A program made the translations under genes and the position numbers. A stretch of DNA of 64,000 bases from Aquatica leii. Its lineage: Eukaryota > Arthropoda > Insecta > Coleoptera > Lampyridae. The stretch is from the NCBI GenBank assembly GCA_035610365.1, contig CM069437.1, positions 59,606,093 to 59,670,092 of the forward strand, written 5' to 3'. Below are positions 1 to 12,249 of this stretch, one piece after another. Below the pieces are notes generated by a model that was not told where the DNA came from, ran no database searches, and saw nothing but the letters and a program-made list of their open reading frames with translations. Each line of letters starts with the position of its first letter. Positions within the stretch are counted from its first letter, which is position 1.

Positions 1-430
1 AGGAGATGTGAAAAAGAAAATAAAAAAATCTACAAACTACATTTGCTCGACAAAGAAAGTAGATGAAGGATTAACAGAAAACTCTTTTTAGAAGAAAACG
101 AAACAGTGAAGCAAAATGAATAAATCATTGAAAATGAAGAAGACAAAGAGAATAAAAACATTCATGCAAATGAAACGATAAATGCAGAGAAAGATGTTAA
201 TCAGAACAAACAGGTTGAAGTAATCACAAATGTGAATTCAAACAAGAAACCGCAAAAAGAATTTTGAACGCTAGTCTTGAATGAAGCATTAAACCTAATG
301 AGGTCTATTCAATCCAGTAAGGCAGAAAAAAACGAATACTCACTCTTTGCAGACAAGGTTTACAGTTAAAAATATTATAAATCAAGCATTATTTGACGGA
401 GAAATGGGTAGGTACTCGCACAATACCCCA
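1..430 (+). pseudogene. possible MADF/BESS-like protein remnant
   Basis: The plus strand holds a charged, Asn/Glu/Lys-rich reading frame broken by stops. It is followed by a stretch reading SLFADKV and, after a frameshift, NIINQALFDGEMGRY. That pattern (LFxxxV, then an amphipathic helix, then a short acidic motif) resembles the end of small insect MADF/BESS-type proteins, some of which are carried by transposons. The resemblance is from memory of the fold pattern and is weak. No intact start or stop is present and the left end is cut by the window edge. Confidence 0.22.
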
Positions 431-925
431 CCACACGCTAACTACAGAAATACATGCTCGTATACACCTACAACTCATTTTGGCCCCCATTTTCCACATT
501 ACGCATACAACAAAATCCACACGACACCACAAGCACACCACTCTCGTCTCCATCATTCTCTGCTTTGCTTCGCACGTAGAGCTTAGTGCCACGATTCTAA
601 TTTTATCAACGTCTGACTAGGCTAATTCTCGAGTCTAGTCAAAATGGCTTAAACCGAGTTTGCTTGAGTTCTAGAGCTGGTGTACCGTAGTGGAGTCCAA
701 AATTAGATAAGTTAATGCAAGTCGTATGTTGTTTAAGAAAGCATACTCAAAAAGCCCTAGCACAGTTAAAAACTTAGTGACTAAGTTGGTACAAAGCTGC
801 GCTTTACCGGTGCAACCTTGCAGTGAAGAACGTTAAATTTAGTTCATAGCAAAAGGTTTGGCAGCAAGTCCGTAAGGATTAGTTTATAAGATATCCTCAC
901 AAAAGTTTCTTGCTATCCAACCATG
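431..925. other. no gene recognised
   Basis: Only short open frames are present (for example a His/Thr-rich one near 430-580) with no recognisable domain. The last part probably belongs to the 5' side of the R1-like remnant that starts to be readable near 926, but I could not confirm coding sequence here. Confidence 0.3.
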
Positions 926-2273
926 CTTCAACGTCAGTGACAGTAAATACACTCTCACAGAGCTCGACACAATCAAGTCAATAGTTAGTTCCTTGTTCCC
1001 AGACGGCAATCCAACGTACGACGATCTTTGCCAAAGCCGAATTAAATTCCAATCTTTTGCAAATATTAAGTTCCGACATGACTGGGTGATCGGTGGCTAG
1101 CAGTACACTGTAACGTACTAAGAACAGTTGTACAAAATTCTCTCTCTTCTATGTTTATTGACCTATTCAAATTTTGTGTTCAATGCGGGTATCTTCCAAA
1201 CAGTTGGAAAACTGGTAAGCTGAAGAATCGTTATTCTTAAGCTTGGTAAGAGGAATCTTGCTATCCCCAATTTGTATCGTCCGATTTCGCACAAAGATTA
1301 TTCCATCGCAGCCAGTTCGGCTTTGTTCCCGGCAAATCGACGCAATTCGTACTTTTTTAAAAAACTATAGGAGCGTTCAATAACGTATGGCGGTTATCAA
1401 TAATTGAAGCTTTTGTCGTTAAGAGATTGTTTGCAGACGCCATGTGCGTCATTCGCAGTTATTTATTGAGTTCCTCGATCACATTCCACGAACGTTTCTG
1501 GTTCTTCATACACAAGATGACTGACGAAAGGCTTCTCACAAAAATTGGTTTTTGGACCGATCTTGTGGAACGTAGTTGTGGATTCTCTACTAGAACAAGA
1601 CTTGCCCGATAACTTACGCGAACAATATCACTATCACAGTGTTTGCAGACAACAGACGCGACCTAGAGGCAAAATCACTACAGCGCTTGGACATTCTGAC
1701 TCGCTGGGCTGTCAACAACAAATTGACTATTTCAGCTGACAAGACTACATACATGATTTTTGATTCTTCCTATAAAAGAGATCTCTTACTTCAACTTAAA
1801 GGCATTTCAGTTCAAAGGGTTTTTGTGTTTAATTACCTCGGTCTTTTGCTCGATCATAAACTGAGCTTTGTTAAACACTGTTTCTATGTATTTGAAAAAT
1901 GCAAGATTGTTTTGCACTTCTTCTATAAAGACCTAGAACCTACATAGAAAATCATTAGTGACCATTTTAAACAGTGCTGTCTCTCCTATACTTACATATG
2001 GCTTAGACATCTGGCACCACAGACTGCGACATATCCACATTGTCAGAAAACTGACATCTCTACATTCTTATTCCTTCTTACAATTGTCGAGGCATATCGT
2101 ACTAATCTTATCGATTTCTTGTGAGTTGTGACAAATCATTCGCGTCTGCATCTTCTATTTTAGAAAATATACTACGCCTTCATTTTCGGCCGTCAAACGT
2201 CATCTCAAAACTTTGATCTTGTATGAATGACAGCGGCAGTGCGATACATCTCATAAAGGACGTAACGCCTATT
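926..2273 (+). pseudogene. R1-like non-LTR retrotransposon reverse transcriptase remnant
   Basis: Readable pieces appear in shifting frames: a pre-RT segment (SLFPDGNPTYDDL, about 930-1080), LPNSWKTGKL (about 1190-1225), the YADD-box region decayed to FADN (about 1640), NKLTISADKTTYMIFD (about 1720-1765), a YLGLLLD thumb segment (about 1830), and the C-terminal LTYG and S-KGR signatures of R1/LOA-type ORF2 (about 1990-2265). Stops and frameshifts are everywhere, and the catalytic FADD has lost its last Asp. The frame runs directly into the solo LTR at 2274 and resumes after 3474 with a few aromatic codons, so one element is split by the LTR. It is dead. Confidence 0.65.
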
Positions 2274-3474
2274 TGTTACAAGCTTTAGGTCTTACAAACC
2301 TTGCACGGCCAACTCACACAGTCGGAGATAGGGAAGGTTCCAGGAAATTATACTTAAGGGCGCCAGATCAATCCTAATTAACACTTCTGCCTCGATCACG
2401 ACAGACGGTCCAAACTTGTAACTAATTTTTAGGTTCATAATCCTTGTTACTCTGATGTTCGGGTAACCACAATAAAAGAGAAATGTATGTTACCATAAGA
2501 GAAAGATTAACAGGTATAAAAAACTTTAATTTAGTAACGTGGATAATTAACACAAGTATATCTAATTCTCAGTGCATAAATGCCAGCAGTATCGGCAACA
2601 CACAATACATAGGTAGGTTAATTTGAAGCGAACAGCGAAGAAAATTGCGTAGTATATTGTTTGTACACAGCATGCCATACACACAAAATAATTAATGAAA
2701 CTACCTTAATGGTATTAAAACAATGATAGTAATTACGGAATTAACACTAGCCAAAGTTCCGTGAGTGACTTTTCTGACAGCGATAAAATAATTAAATAAA
2801 CTTACCCACAATCCAGTACTTACTTGGTCGAAGAAAACGTTTTCCCCGGCAAGTGAGCTTGAAATAAACTTGAGTAGCAAATCGTGTCAACACAATGACG
2901 AAATCAAGATCTACAAAATTGTTAATTATTACTAAAAGAAAGTACACATAACATAACCCAATTGTCGAATGCTGTTGTACACATTCAATGAAAGTTGGTT
3001 TCGCAGGTGTTTGCTGCATGAGTAAGATCTCGAAGAAAAGTCCTTGTCTTCGGTTTTTTTAGTTTTAACCGTAGGCCTTATATATAGAGTTATACTCGTC
3101 CCATGAAAGTATTTGTCGATATTAATCCCTCATTATTCTTTATTGAATAGAAACATGTGGGCTAAAACGTGGTGGAACGGCTATCAAATTAAGAAGAAAT
3201 TACAAAAGAATTCTAATAAAACGGAAGTAACTATCTACCCTGTGACGACTAAATTATTTTACAAGCGTAATGAAATTATAATTTGATTTCCATTATTGAG
3301 GATGTCATTCGAAATTTTCTTTAAGCCGCACAGGCCATTTTATGCAGTTGACAGCTTAACGATTTTGTCGTAAAATGACAGTCACAAGAAAAGATCGCCA
3401 AAGGGCGTCAAAACCGGAATCTAATTTTAATTCAATATACGGGGTATTACGTTAGAAAAATTTTGCACGTAACA
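2274..3474 (-). mobile_element. solo LTR, TGTTAC family, copy A
   Basis: On the minus strand the block starts TGTTACGTGC and ends CTTGTAACA, and is flanked by the 4-bp direct repeat TATT (2270-2273 and 3475-3478). Three further copies occur in the window (51059-52497, 25539-26912, 29110-30184). Shared landmarks are a GGCGCCCTTaAg-like stretch, a GTTGGCCGTGCAA stretch near the 3' end and an internal GTGTTGCCGATAC. No pol or gag sequence is attached. TG...CA ends plus a short target duplication fit a solo LTR; a non-autonomous element with short inverted ends is the alternative. Confidence 0.68.
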
Positions 3475-4319
3475 TATTTCTTATTCCTAATATAAAAATT
3501 GATACATACATACACAGTTACCACAAATATATTGCTCGGTTTCATACAATAGATTAAAAAAAAAAACAAAGTGCGCTAAGTTTTCCGAAGTTAGTTAAGG
3601 TGTCTCAATAGGTGTGATCTCCAATTTGTCGTAATGCTGTTCGCAATAACAGAAATCTAAACAGTGGTTTCAAGGTACTCATCTAACATAGGTTATCAAA
3701 ATACGGACCCGGGACAGTGCTCATAATCCGTGCATGCCTTAGTAGTTCGTCATAAGAATTTACCACAGTAAAAAAACATGTGCAGGTTCAAAGTTGCTAC
3801 GATCACACAGAAAAATCAAATCGCGCCGAAAAATGAAAATGTATCTTTGCCTAAGCAAATTTCTCACAACAAATACATCTAAAACTGCAATTTATGTGTT
3901 CAACACTCGCGTAGATGATACTTAAGATGTGGAAACCTCTGAGCATGACACACGTCTAACTTTCTTAACGTTCAAAACGAAAGTGTCCGTAGTGACCTCT
4001 AGTGTGGACGAAATTCCTACGGTGCAAAAACTATACCAGAATATTTTTAACATAACAAATGAATAAAAACTAGTGTAAAGTATAAGTAGTTAAATGAGAA
4101 AGCATAAATTTTCAATGTAAGAAAAATTACCAAATTTTTTATATAATTAAATGTTAAAGATTTATAATATTTCAATAGTTTTTTTGAGTTTTCTATTTAA
4201 TTTATTTAATAGTATTAAAATAGACAAGTAATGAAAAGAACACCGTCACCTAGCTCCTGCTTTCTCCATTCATTTGTCAACATAACATGCGACTGCATCT
4301 ACTTGTTTTTTTATTGTCT
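3475..4319. other. intergenic, no gene recognised
   Basis: The first bases are the tail of the split R1-like remnant. After that I see only AT-rich sequence with homopolymer runs (for example near 3556 and 4130) and no open frame with recognisable content. Confidence 0.4.
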
Positions 4320-5457
4320 TTCCTAGCAATAACAAAATTTACATTATCCATTACTGAAATAGAACAAATGACAAAACACTGGTCATAACGACCAATATAT
4401 TTATTTTTTTAATAACGAATAAAGAAGAAGTTAAAAACCAAAAAATTACGTAAACAAGACAGAATTAGGTACATATATAATAGCAAAAAATAATTCTACT
4501 ACCATCACAGTTATAGCGTTGATACAAGTCCTGAAGGTTAGGCAACCTTCTACACGTAAAGTTATCGAAGTACATACAATAGCACAAATTTAAGTAATAC
4601 GTAATTTCGGAGTTATTCGTTGATGTAATACGAACCTAGTAACTTTACACCCGTATCAAATCGCATTGAAGCAGTAGAAACAAAAACCTGCATGCGGTAA
4701 TTGTTATAATAGTTACCTATATCTATGTCGCACGTATTTTACGTTTGAAAATTGCACAAATTAATGACAAGTAAAAAAAAGTACTTACGGTTGTCCAAGT
4801 CATGCGGATAGCTATCGGCACGCTTCAGCCATACCCTAAAATCGCTAAAAAATAACGTTAAACCAGATATCACATTTTATCACAATTAAATTGATTAACT
4901 ACAAACAATGAATCGTATTCAAATGCATTCGAGTGGGTTTTCACTATTCTTAATGCAGGAGTGCCTCCAAAGTTATTCAAACATTATGCAAAGTACCAAA
5001 TACTATTTATTCATCCAGATTGTTTTGGAAGGGACTTAATTAATTAAGAATCCCGTTTAATATGTGCTTCTAATTATAACCTCCAGCGGAAGGTAATAGA
5101 TTAATCATAAATCCTTCCAAATTGGCTCAACACCTGGCGGTATCGTAGATGGCTATGACAATTACGGGAAAATTGACATACATCGCAAAAATATAAGTTC
5201 ATTGTTACCGCAGGAAGGTTTTTACAAAAACAGCGATAATAATACACCCATTTATAATACAGATGTTTGTGAAATTTTAGAGGTAAAAACTGCGCTGGGC
5301 GCTTAAGTTAGAACCATATATGTGGAGCAGACAAGTAAGCGGCAAAATAATGACTCAATTTAACATTTATCTTTGCTACTACGATGAAAATTGGGCGTTC
5401 CGAGAATAAGTCTTATACAAAGGACAAATGTCATACTAAAACATTTGTAACATAACA
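4320..5457 (-). repeat. 3' LTR of the 4.3-9.4 kb element
   Basis: Starts on the minus strand TGTTATGTTAC at 5457. It aligns with the 8286-9392 copy over long stretches (for example the TATAGCGTTGATACAAG and CGGTTGTCCAAGTCA landmarks). Divergence and small indels are obvious by eye, so the insertion is old. The low-coordinate end is uncertain because similarity fades near 4350. Confidence 0.6.
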
Positions 5458-7589
5458 AATTCGCCCCCAGCAACATAAAAACCTAGAAAATGGACACTAG
5501 CTACAATCAAAAATAGAAATTTAGACATACGCCAAAGACAGAATCCAAAACTAACCCAAACACAATAACATGAAAAACAAGAAGAAACGTAAATGAAACT
5601 TGTTTTTCCAGTTAGCTAAATATCTCCAATCAGATGTGTCCTTAAGTTGCATGAAACGAAAAGATACTTTAAAGAAGCATAAACTTTAACCAACAGAAAT
5701 GTAGTATCAGAAAATGTACTCGTTGCAAGTTTACATCAGTCGTTATTCCATAAAAGCAAGAAATCAACACAGTCCCATAAACAGCACCGACTGATAATGC
5801 TAAGCAAACCAAGAGAAAAAGAAGTATAGGAAAGAGAGAAGTTTAGACCACGGTCTAGAACAACGCCTTAAAATCCTATAAAACCCTAGCTCACAAATAC
5901 AAATCCCACACTAAATATAAATTCCCAAAGCTAACTAAACGCAAAACGTAAAAAGAAACACAAAGTATCTAGTAGATTTTTAATTGTGATACGCGAATTT
6001 AAAAGAAAGACAAAAATAAAAACTGTGAGACAATATGAGATTCTTCCATTACAAAACCAAGCAGACCCTAAAGCTAAAAAGAAAACCGACGAAAAAATCT
6101 CAAGCAAAAAGAAGATTCTGATTAAATTTGGCACAACTCGGACTACCTAAAAAGCAGAGAAAAACATCAGCAATCCCAAAAGTCACAACTTTCAAGTTGC
6201 CGATAAGCCTAACACTACACGAGTGCACCAATCAAAGCGAAATCCAAAACCGCAACACACAAAACAAAACCGAATGAAAAAAAAGAAAGTAAGAATAAAT
6301 AAAGAAGAATAAGAAGATTCACTTGCTCATCGAACATCGTCAGTTCTTGTTCGTCATGTTAGATTGTCAAAATGGAATTTAAATACCGAAGAACAAATTA
6401 GAATATTCCAAGAGCAAAAGAAAGTCAAAGAAAATAAATAGTCTAACAGTAACTGATAACATCTAAAATGCCGACTAAACGGAAGTACCTACGTAAAGTA
6501 CAGGAAGCGAAATTGTAGACTATTCCAAGTTTTAAACAAAGCACAACAAAAAAAAACTCACTAAACTTAATACTGCAGAAAAGTGATTGAGACAGAAAAG
6601 AATAAGAAAAGAAACATAGTTATGTGAACGCTAAAGAAAGATGTTACTAAAAATAAAAAAGAAATAAAGCAGTCAAGCAACTAACCATGAAAAAAAATAA
6701 AAGAAGCAATTGCCCTAAAGCAGAATCTTAAGGAGCAAAAGAGAAAAGAAAAGAAAAAGATAAGTAAGAAAGACAAGAAAGAAAAGACAAGAGATAGACG
6801 GAAAAGAAACGAAAGGGAGTAACCCATAAAGATAATCCAAAAAGAAACAAGCATGGTTGGCACATAGAAAAGATAGACAGGTCTAAGAAAAAAATGCAAA
6901 GTAGAAAAGATAGAGATAGGGAAAGACGAAAAAAGATAAAGCTTGATGTTAATTTCTAATTCGTTTTTCACCTCGTAAAAGAACGAAAACGGAGACCACC
7001 CTACCCGGTGCCTACCCCACCCTACGGTGCCCATCCAAGTGCTCTAAAATATATATAAAAAGAAAAAGAGAAAATATATTACCGTTAGTCATAGAACGAT
7101 TCTGTACTAGTTGCTATTCTAAATTGGAACGATTTAATGCCGACAAGCTGAATAGAAAACTTAAAAAAAGAAAAACCAAATTCAAAAGCAGAAGAAAGAA
7201 TCTTATAGATAACGTACCAATCCAAAAAGGTGAACTAAGCTGATATAACTATATACAAACGGAGAGGTAGTCTGTTCTGAAATAAGATAGAGGAAAGAAA
7301 ACCACAAAAATTTTAGCAGGAATTTAACCAAACAGGAATATCGGTGACAGTAAAATGGGTGAAAACAAATAGATAGCATCCGATTCACAACCAACAAGAT
7401 ACCAAAGACTGGAATCCCCAAAATCAAAAAACAAGAACCAAAAGAATAGCAAAGTTCGGAAGCCAAAAAGTGAATTAGCATTTACGACGCTTGCGACGCC
7501 GATGAAAAAGAAGAAAACTATAGAAGAAGGAGACAGTAAAGAATAATTAGAAGTGATTGCCAAAGTAGATGCAAAAGCAAAAGTAGCGG
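5458..7589. other. interior of decayed LTR element, purine-rich plus strand
   Basis: Very A/G-rich on the plus strand, with many AGAA runs. The long minus-strand frames here are Phe/Leu/Ser-rich artefacts of that composition. I recognise no domain. Confidence 0.35.
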
Positions 7590-8190
7590 CTTTTATATCT
7601 GAAGAGACAGCACGATCTTTATGTAGAAGTATAGAAGGTTTCGTAGTAACGTGAGTGTTACTTGGCAATGCGTAATATGACATAATAAGATGGCGTCGCG
7701 TTGTTGAAAGTTCAAACACAAAGAACAATAACGTATAAACTCGGCAACTTTAGGTCTCGTATGAGGCCAGTAAAAGTGACAGCAAAGAGCTTCTAACGTA
7801 CTTCTAACACTGCGGTACTCACGTTCAAATGGAAGGTGGTGCATGGATTAGTTGTTTGCGTTGATTCGAAGGAAACAACTAAGTTCCACTCGCTAGGATA
7901 AGAAGAGAAAACACGTACACGTTTACACAAACGATCTTTCACAACACACCAACGAGACAAACAACGAGAAGAAGCAGAAACTTTGGAAATCAGACCTAAA
8001 TACTATAAATCGGTAGTAGACCGAATAATCCTAGAAATTGAAAAAAATTTAAAAGAAAAGAAGTTAAAGAACGAACAGAACGTACAAGTTTTTCAGCTTT
8101 AGAACGACAGTGCACATAAATATTAGACTCAGGAGTAGTCATAGAAGAAGTCTTACTCGTAGAAGTCAAAGATGGTTCTAGAAGTATGTC
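7590..8190 (-). pseudogene. retrotransposon integrase zinc-binding fragment
   Basis: On the minus strand, across one or two frameshifts, the text reads PSEWNLVV, then HHLPFEREYRSVRSTLEAL, FYWPHTRPKVAEFIRYC and SLCLNFQQ. This is the H-H-C-C integrase zinc-binding module with its typical FYWP..R..V...I..C..C spacing. It is preceded by a Ser/Thr-rich frame (about 8190-8000) that could be a gag scrap. No catalytic integrase core follows. Confidence 0.6.
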
Positions 8191-8263
8191 ACTTAAATCA
8201 GATGTTGGGTAGTTAAATGAATTGTTAAAAAACTGTTAAAACGAAACACACACACGAAGTCAA

Positions 8264-8281
8264 GCCTCACGTTGGGCGCCA
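8264..8281 (-). other. primer-binding-site-like sequence
   Basis: Minus-strand TGGCGCCCAACGTGAGGC lies four bases after the CTGTAACA end of the LTR. A TGG start and this position are what a tRNA primer site requires. Confidence 0.5.
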
Positions 8282-8285
8282 AATT

Positions 8286-9392
8286 TGTTACAGAAATTTT
8301 CTTGCAACGTAAATTGCTAGCAATTAATTTAGTTAGATTTAGACATTTTGGTCGTAAGTTAAAAAGACGCCAAAACAATTAAAAACTACAATGATATACA
8401 CCGTTTAAATCTAACTACTACTGAAATAGAATAAATGACAAAACACTGGTTTTAACAACAATGTTTTAATAATAAGAAGTTAAAAATTAAAAAAAATTAC
8501 GTAGGTAAGGCAGAATTAAGTAAATAATTCTATAGATATCACAGTTATAGCGCTGATACAAATCTTGAAGGCAACCCTCAACACATAAAATTATCAAAGC
8601 ATATACAGTAGAAAAAAATCAAGTAATATGTAGTTTTGGAGTTAATTGTTGATTTAATGCAAAACTAGTGACTTCACACCTGTAGCAAATCGCATTTAGC
8701 GTAAATTGAAACCGTAGTAACTTAAAATCTGCATGCCTTAGTTGTGATCATATCTATATCTATCTCGCACGTATTTTACGTTTAAGAAATGCACAAACTA
8801 ACGACAAATAAAAAAAGGACTCACGGTTGTCCAAGTCACGGGGATAGCTATCAGCATGCTTCAACCATTCTCTAAAATCACTAAAAAATGAAGTAAAATT
8901 AAATATAAGATCAATAATACAATTAAATTATTTATCAATAAACAAAATCGTATTTAAATGCGTCAAGCATACGAGTGGCTTTTCACTATTTTTAATGCCT
9001 CCAAGGTTATTTAACCATCACACGAAGTACCAAATACGATCTATTCTCTCAGATTGTTTTGGGAGTGGCTTTTAATTATAGCCTCCAGCGCAAAGTAATA
9101 GATTAATCATGAATCTTTCCAAATTGGCCCAACACGTGGCGATATCGTAAAACGGTATAACACTTACGGAAAAATCAACGTACATTGCAAAAATAAGAGT
9201 TCATGCTTACCCCAGAAAGGCTTACACAAAAGCAGCGATAATAATACATCCATCTATAACACAGATGCTTGTGAAAACGTCGCTGAGCACTTACGTTAGA
9301 ACAGACTACAGCAACAACGACGAAAAGTAGGCGTTTCCAAAATAATTTTTTACAGTGGACAAACATCATACTAAAACATTTTTAACATAACA
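8286..9392 (-). repeat. 5' LTR of the 4.3-9.4 kb element
   Basis: Begins TGTTATGTTAA at 9392 on the minus strand and ends CTGTAACA at 8286. It is the partner of the 4320-5457 repeat. Confidence 0.6.
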
Positions 9393-9699
9393 CACTGTTT
9401 TTTTATAGCATTCTTATTTTTCATAAAATCTAACCTAAGATAACTACAAGTAGAATCTTTGGCTCTAATCGTTTTAGTTTCTTCTTGCACTTTATGAGAG
9501 AAAAAAGTCGAATAACTCAACTGAATAAGCAACTGAAATTTGACTAAAGACATTAGGTAATTAACTTGTAAACAATGCTAGATTCTAAACTATATAGAAG
9601 TGACTTCAATTAATTCAATTACATACATGCTTATTGCTTTTTCAATGATACCTTTTTAAAGCTTAATCATAAATGGTAACATAGTCTACTTAAATAGCC

Positions 9700-12245
9700 C
9701 CGTTGGATCGGTTTTCCACCTCCGAGTTGCCTCTTTGGTTTCAGACTTTTTCGCTGGGTTGTACATTTCATTCTGGGTTGGGGTAAGCCGCGAGGTCTGC
9801 ATGGAACGCATCTGCGGATTGTCGGATGAAATCTGCGACCATCAGGATGTCGAGTTCTTGGTGGAGCCGGTCTGTTCGGAAGAACCATGAGGCGTCTGCG
9901 ATCATTCGGAGCATCTTATTTTGGAAGATTTGAATTTGGGTGGTGAGGGTTTTGGCAGCGTAGAACCATACTGAGGCTGCGTAGGTCATGGAAGGGCGGA
10001 TGATCATCTTGTAGATAAAGAGCTTGTTGTCGATGTCGAGGCGGCTGTTGCGGCACAACATGGGTTATAATATTACCAGCAGGCCGTTGGAAGAGGCCAG
10101 CTTCTGGGTGATGTGGGATTTCCAGAGAAGTTTTTTGTCTAGGGTGAGACCGAAGTGTTTAGTCTCGTCTATCCAGGGGACGTCGTTGTCTTTGATGTGG
10201 AGGCGGCTTACGGGATCGATGTTCCTTCGGTTGAAGAGAATGGCGGCGCTTTTGGTGGGATTGACTTGTATTCTCCAGTCGTCGTACCAGTTTTCTAGTG
10301 ACGTAAGGGCCATTTGAAGATTTCTCTCAGCTTGAGCGGGTGAGCGGAATGTTGCCAAAACGGCGGTGTCGTCGGCGTAGAATGTGTAAGTGAGTCCGTT
10401 GATTTTTGGGACGTCTGACGTGAAAATGTTGTATAAGAGTGAGGATTGCATTGATCCTTGAGGAACACCGGCTTCTATGTGTCGTGGAGTGGACTTGGCG
10501 GTGAAAAGTTTGATCGCAAACGAGCGTCGATTTAGGAAGGATCCGATGAGCTGGACCATTGAGTGGTTGATGACCATACATCTTGTAGAGTAGCCCGCGA
10601 TGCCAGACTTTGTCGAATCCTTTCTCGATGTCGAGAAAGACGGCGCCGGTGACATCGCGGTGGTTGAAACCGTCGGTGATCTGCTCAACGACGCGTAAGG
10701 CTTGATGGACAGTGGAGTGCTTCTTGCGAAAACCGAACTGTTCTTGGGAGATGATTTGGTTGGTATCGACCTGTTTCCGTAATCTAGTGAAAATTATTCG
10801 TTCCAATAACTTACCCAGCGTCGGAAGTAAGCTGCTTCGACAGTAGTTTTGGGGCATGACGTGATCCTTTCCTGGTTTGGGGATTAATATGACATCCGCA
10901 GTTTTCCATTGACGTAGAAAGTGTCGAAGTCGTAGGCATGCGTTGAAAATTGCAGTTAGGGTGGATATACCCTTTTTGGGAAGAAGTTTGAGAGCTTTGT
11001 TGGAAATGCCGTCATTCCTGGAAGCTTTGCGCGGTTTGAGATTTTTAATCGATTTCCTTCGGAGTGGTGTGCCTGATGGGTTCGTTTGGGTTGGCCGTCA
11101 GGATCTTTCTGACTTAGCAGTGAATAGCGTTCGTGCGACGGAAGTCTTCTTCGTCTGGATGATTTGCTCTGAATTGGAGTTGGAGCGTGTCGGCGAAAGC
11201 TTCGGCTTTGTCTAAATCGGTGTAGATTAGATCTCGGGGACCGTGAATGGTGGGCATGGGTGGCTTGTTCCTGTTTTTTAGTATGTTGGCCATTTGCCAC
11301 ACGCTGTTATCTTGTGCATTCAGGGACTGGAGTTTGTCGCTGAAGAGAAGATTTTGATGCTCGATTTGTGTTCGAATTGCGGTTTAAGTTACGTTGAGGG
11401 CTCTTTTGTCATCTGGGTGGTGGGTGCGTTGCCATCTGCGTCTTAGATGGTTGTTCTCGGTGATCTGATTTCGTGATAGATTTGGTGGTTTTTGTGATGC
11501 ATCTTTTGATAAGTTCGGTAAAATTATCAACCGCGACTTGGAGTTGTGGGACGTTTTCGATGACCGAAACTTTTGTGATAAGTCTGCTGGCCTCGAATTA
11601 GAAGGATGGCTACAGAGTAATGTTCTTTTCGAACTGGAGATTGTCGTTGTCAGCTTGATCACCGAGTTGTAGAAGCACGGGCTTGTGGTCAGAACTGAGG
11701 TCAGTAACGGTTGTGAGATCGTGAAGTAACCTAACGTTGTTGAAAATTGCTACGTCGATAACGTCTGAAAGTCTGTTGTGAGAATGGATGGTCGACAAAA
11801 TTTCGGATGCTGGCGAGGTCATGCAGGAATCGACCATTGCGGTTAGTTTTTCTGCTGTGCCAGTCTGGATGTTTTGCGTTGAGATCTCCTGCGAGAATAG
11901 TGAGAGTTCTGGCGTTAAAAATCGCGTCTAAATCTGCTGGTAAGACGTCTTTGGTTGGTGGAATGTAGGCGGCGCAAAAAACAATGTTTCCGTTGGCTAC
12001 CGTGTTAATGACAATTTGGGTAGCTTCCAAATTTTGGAGTTGTAGCGTCGAGACGTGGTGGTGAGAGATGGACCGTTTGTCGTAAACGGCCGTACCACCT
12101 CCGCGACCTGTCGTTCGGTTTGTATTGTACAAGGTGTAGTTCCGGATATTGGGATTGTCGCAGTTCCGAAGATGAGTTTCGGAAACGAGAGCGACGTCGA
12201 TGTTGCGGCGATGGAGGAATTCTTGAAATTTGAGCTTTTGGTTTA
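9700..12245 (-). pseudogene. Jockey ORF2: endonuclease and reverse transcriptase
   Basis: The endonuclease half shows TGRGGGTAVYDKRSI, then AAYIPPT and ILAGDLNAKHPDWHS (the catalytic GDxNAxH motif), and SSDHKPVLLQL (SDHxP). The RT half shows SLLPTLGKLLERII, EQFGFRKKHSTVHQALR, FLDIEKGFDKVWH, a GVPQGS box and the active site FYADDTAVLA, followed by a thumb segment (KHFGLTLDKKLLWKSH) and SMTYAASVW. These are the ordered signatures of Jockey-clade ORF2. At least four frame changes separate the blocks, so no active polyprotein can be made. Confidence 0.8.
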
Positions 12246-12249
12246 GGAG

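Larger units (their letters stand above)
4320..9392 (-). mobile_element. decayed LTR retrotransposon with about 1.1-kb LTRs
   Basis: Two long direct repeats (about 4320-5457 and 8286-9392) flank about 2.8 kb. On the minus strand the right-hand copy ends CTGTAACA and is followed four bases later by a tRNA-primer-site-like TGGCGCCCAACGTGAGGC (8264-8281). The left-hand copy is preceded by a purine tract GGGGGCGAATT. This order makes the element minus-strand oriented. The interior is far too short for gag-pol, and an integrase zinc-binding fragment lies only about 400 bp from the primer site, so most of pol was deleted. Superfamily (Gypsy or BEL) is not settled. Confidence 0.6.

Noticed and set aside
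2417-3474. Shorter LTR ending at an internal GTTACAAG with the GGCGCCC stretch as a primer site
   Set aside because: Target duplications TATT, CCTT and GATT fix the outer border about 145 bp further out in three copies, so the GGCGCCC stretch lies inside the repeat.
6681-7728. Three minus-strand open frames that look like membrane proteins (Phe/Leu-rich)
   Set aside because: The hydrophobicity comes from purine-rich plus-strand sequence inside a decayed LTR element; no conserved motif or start context.
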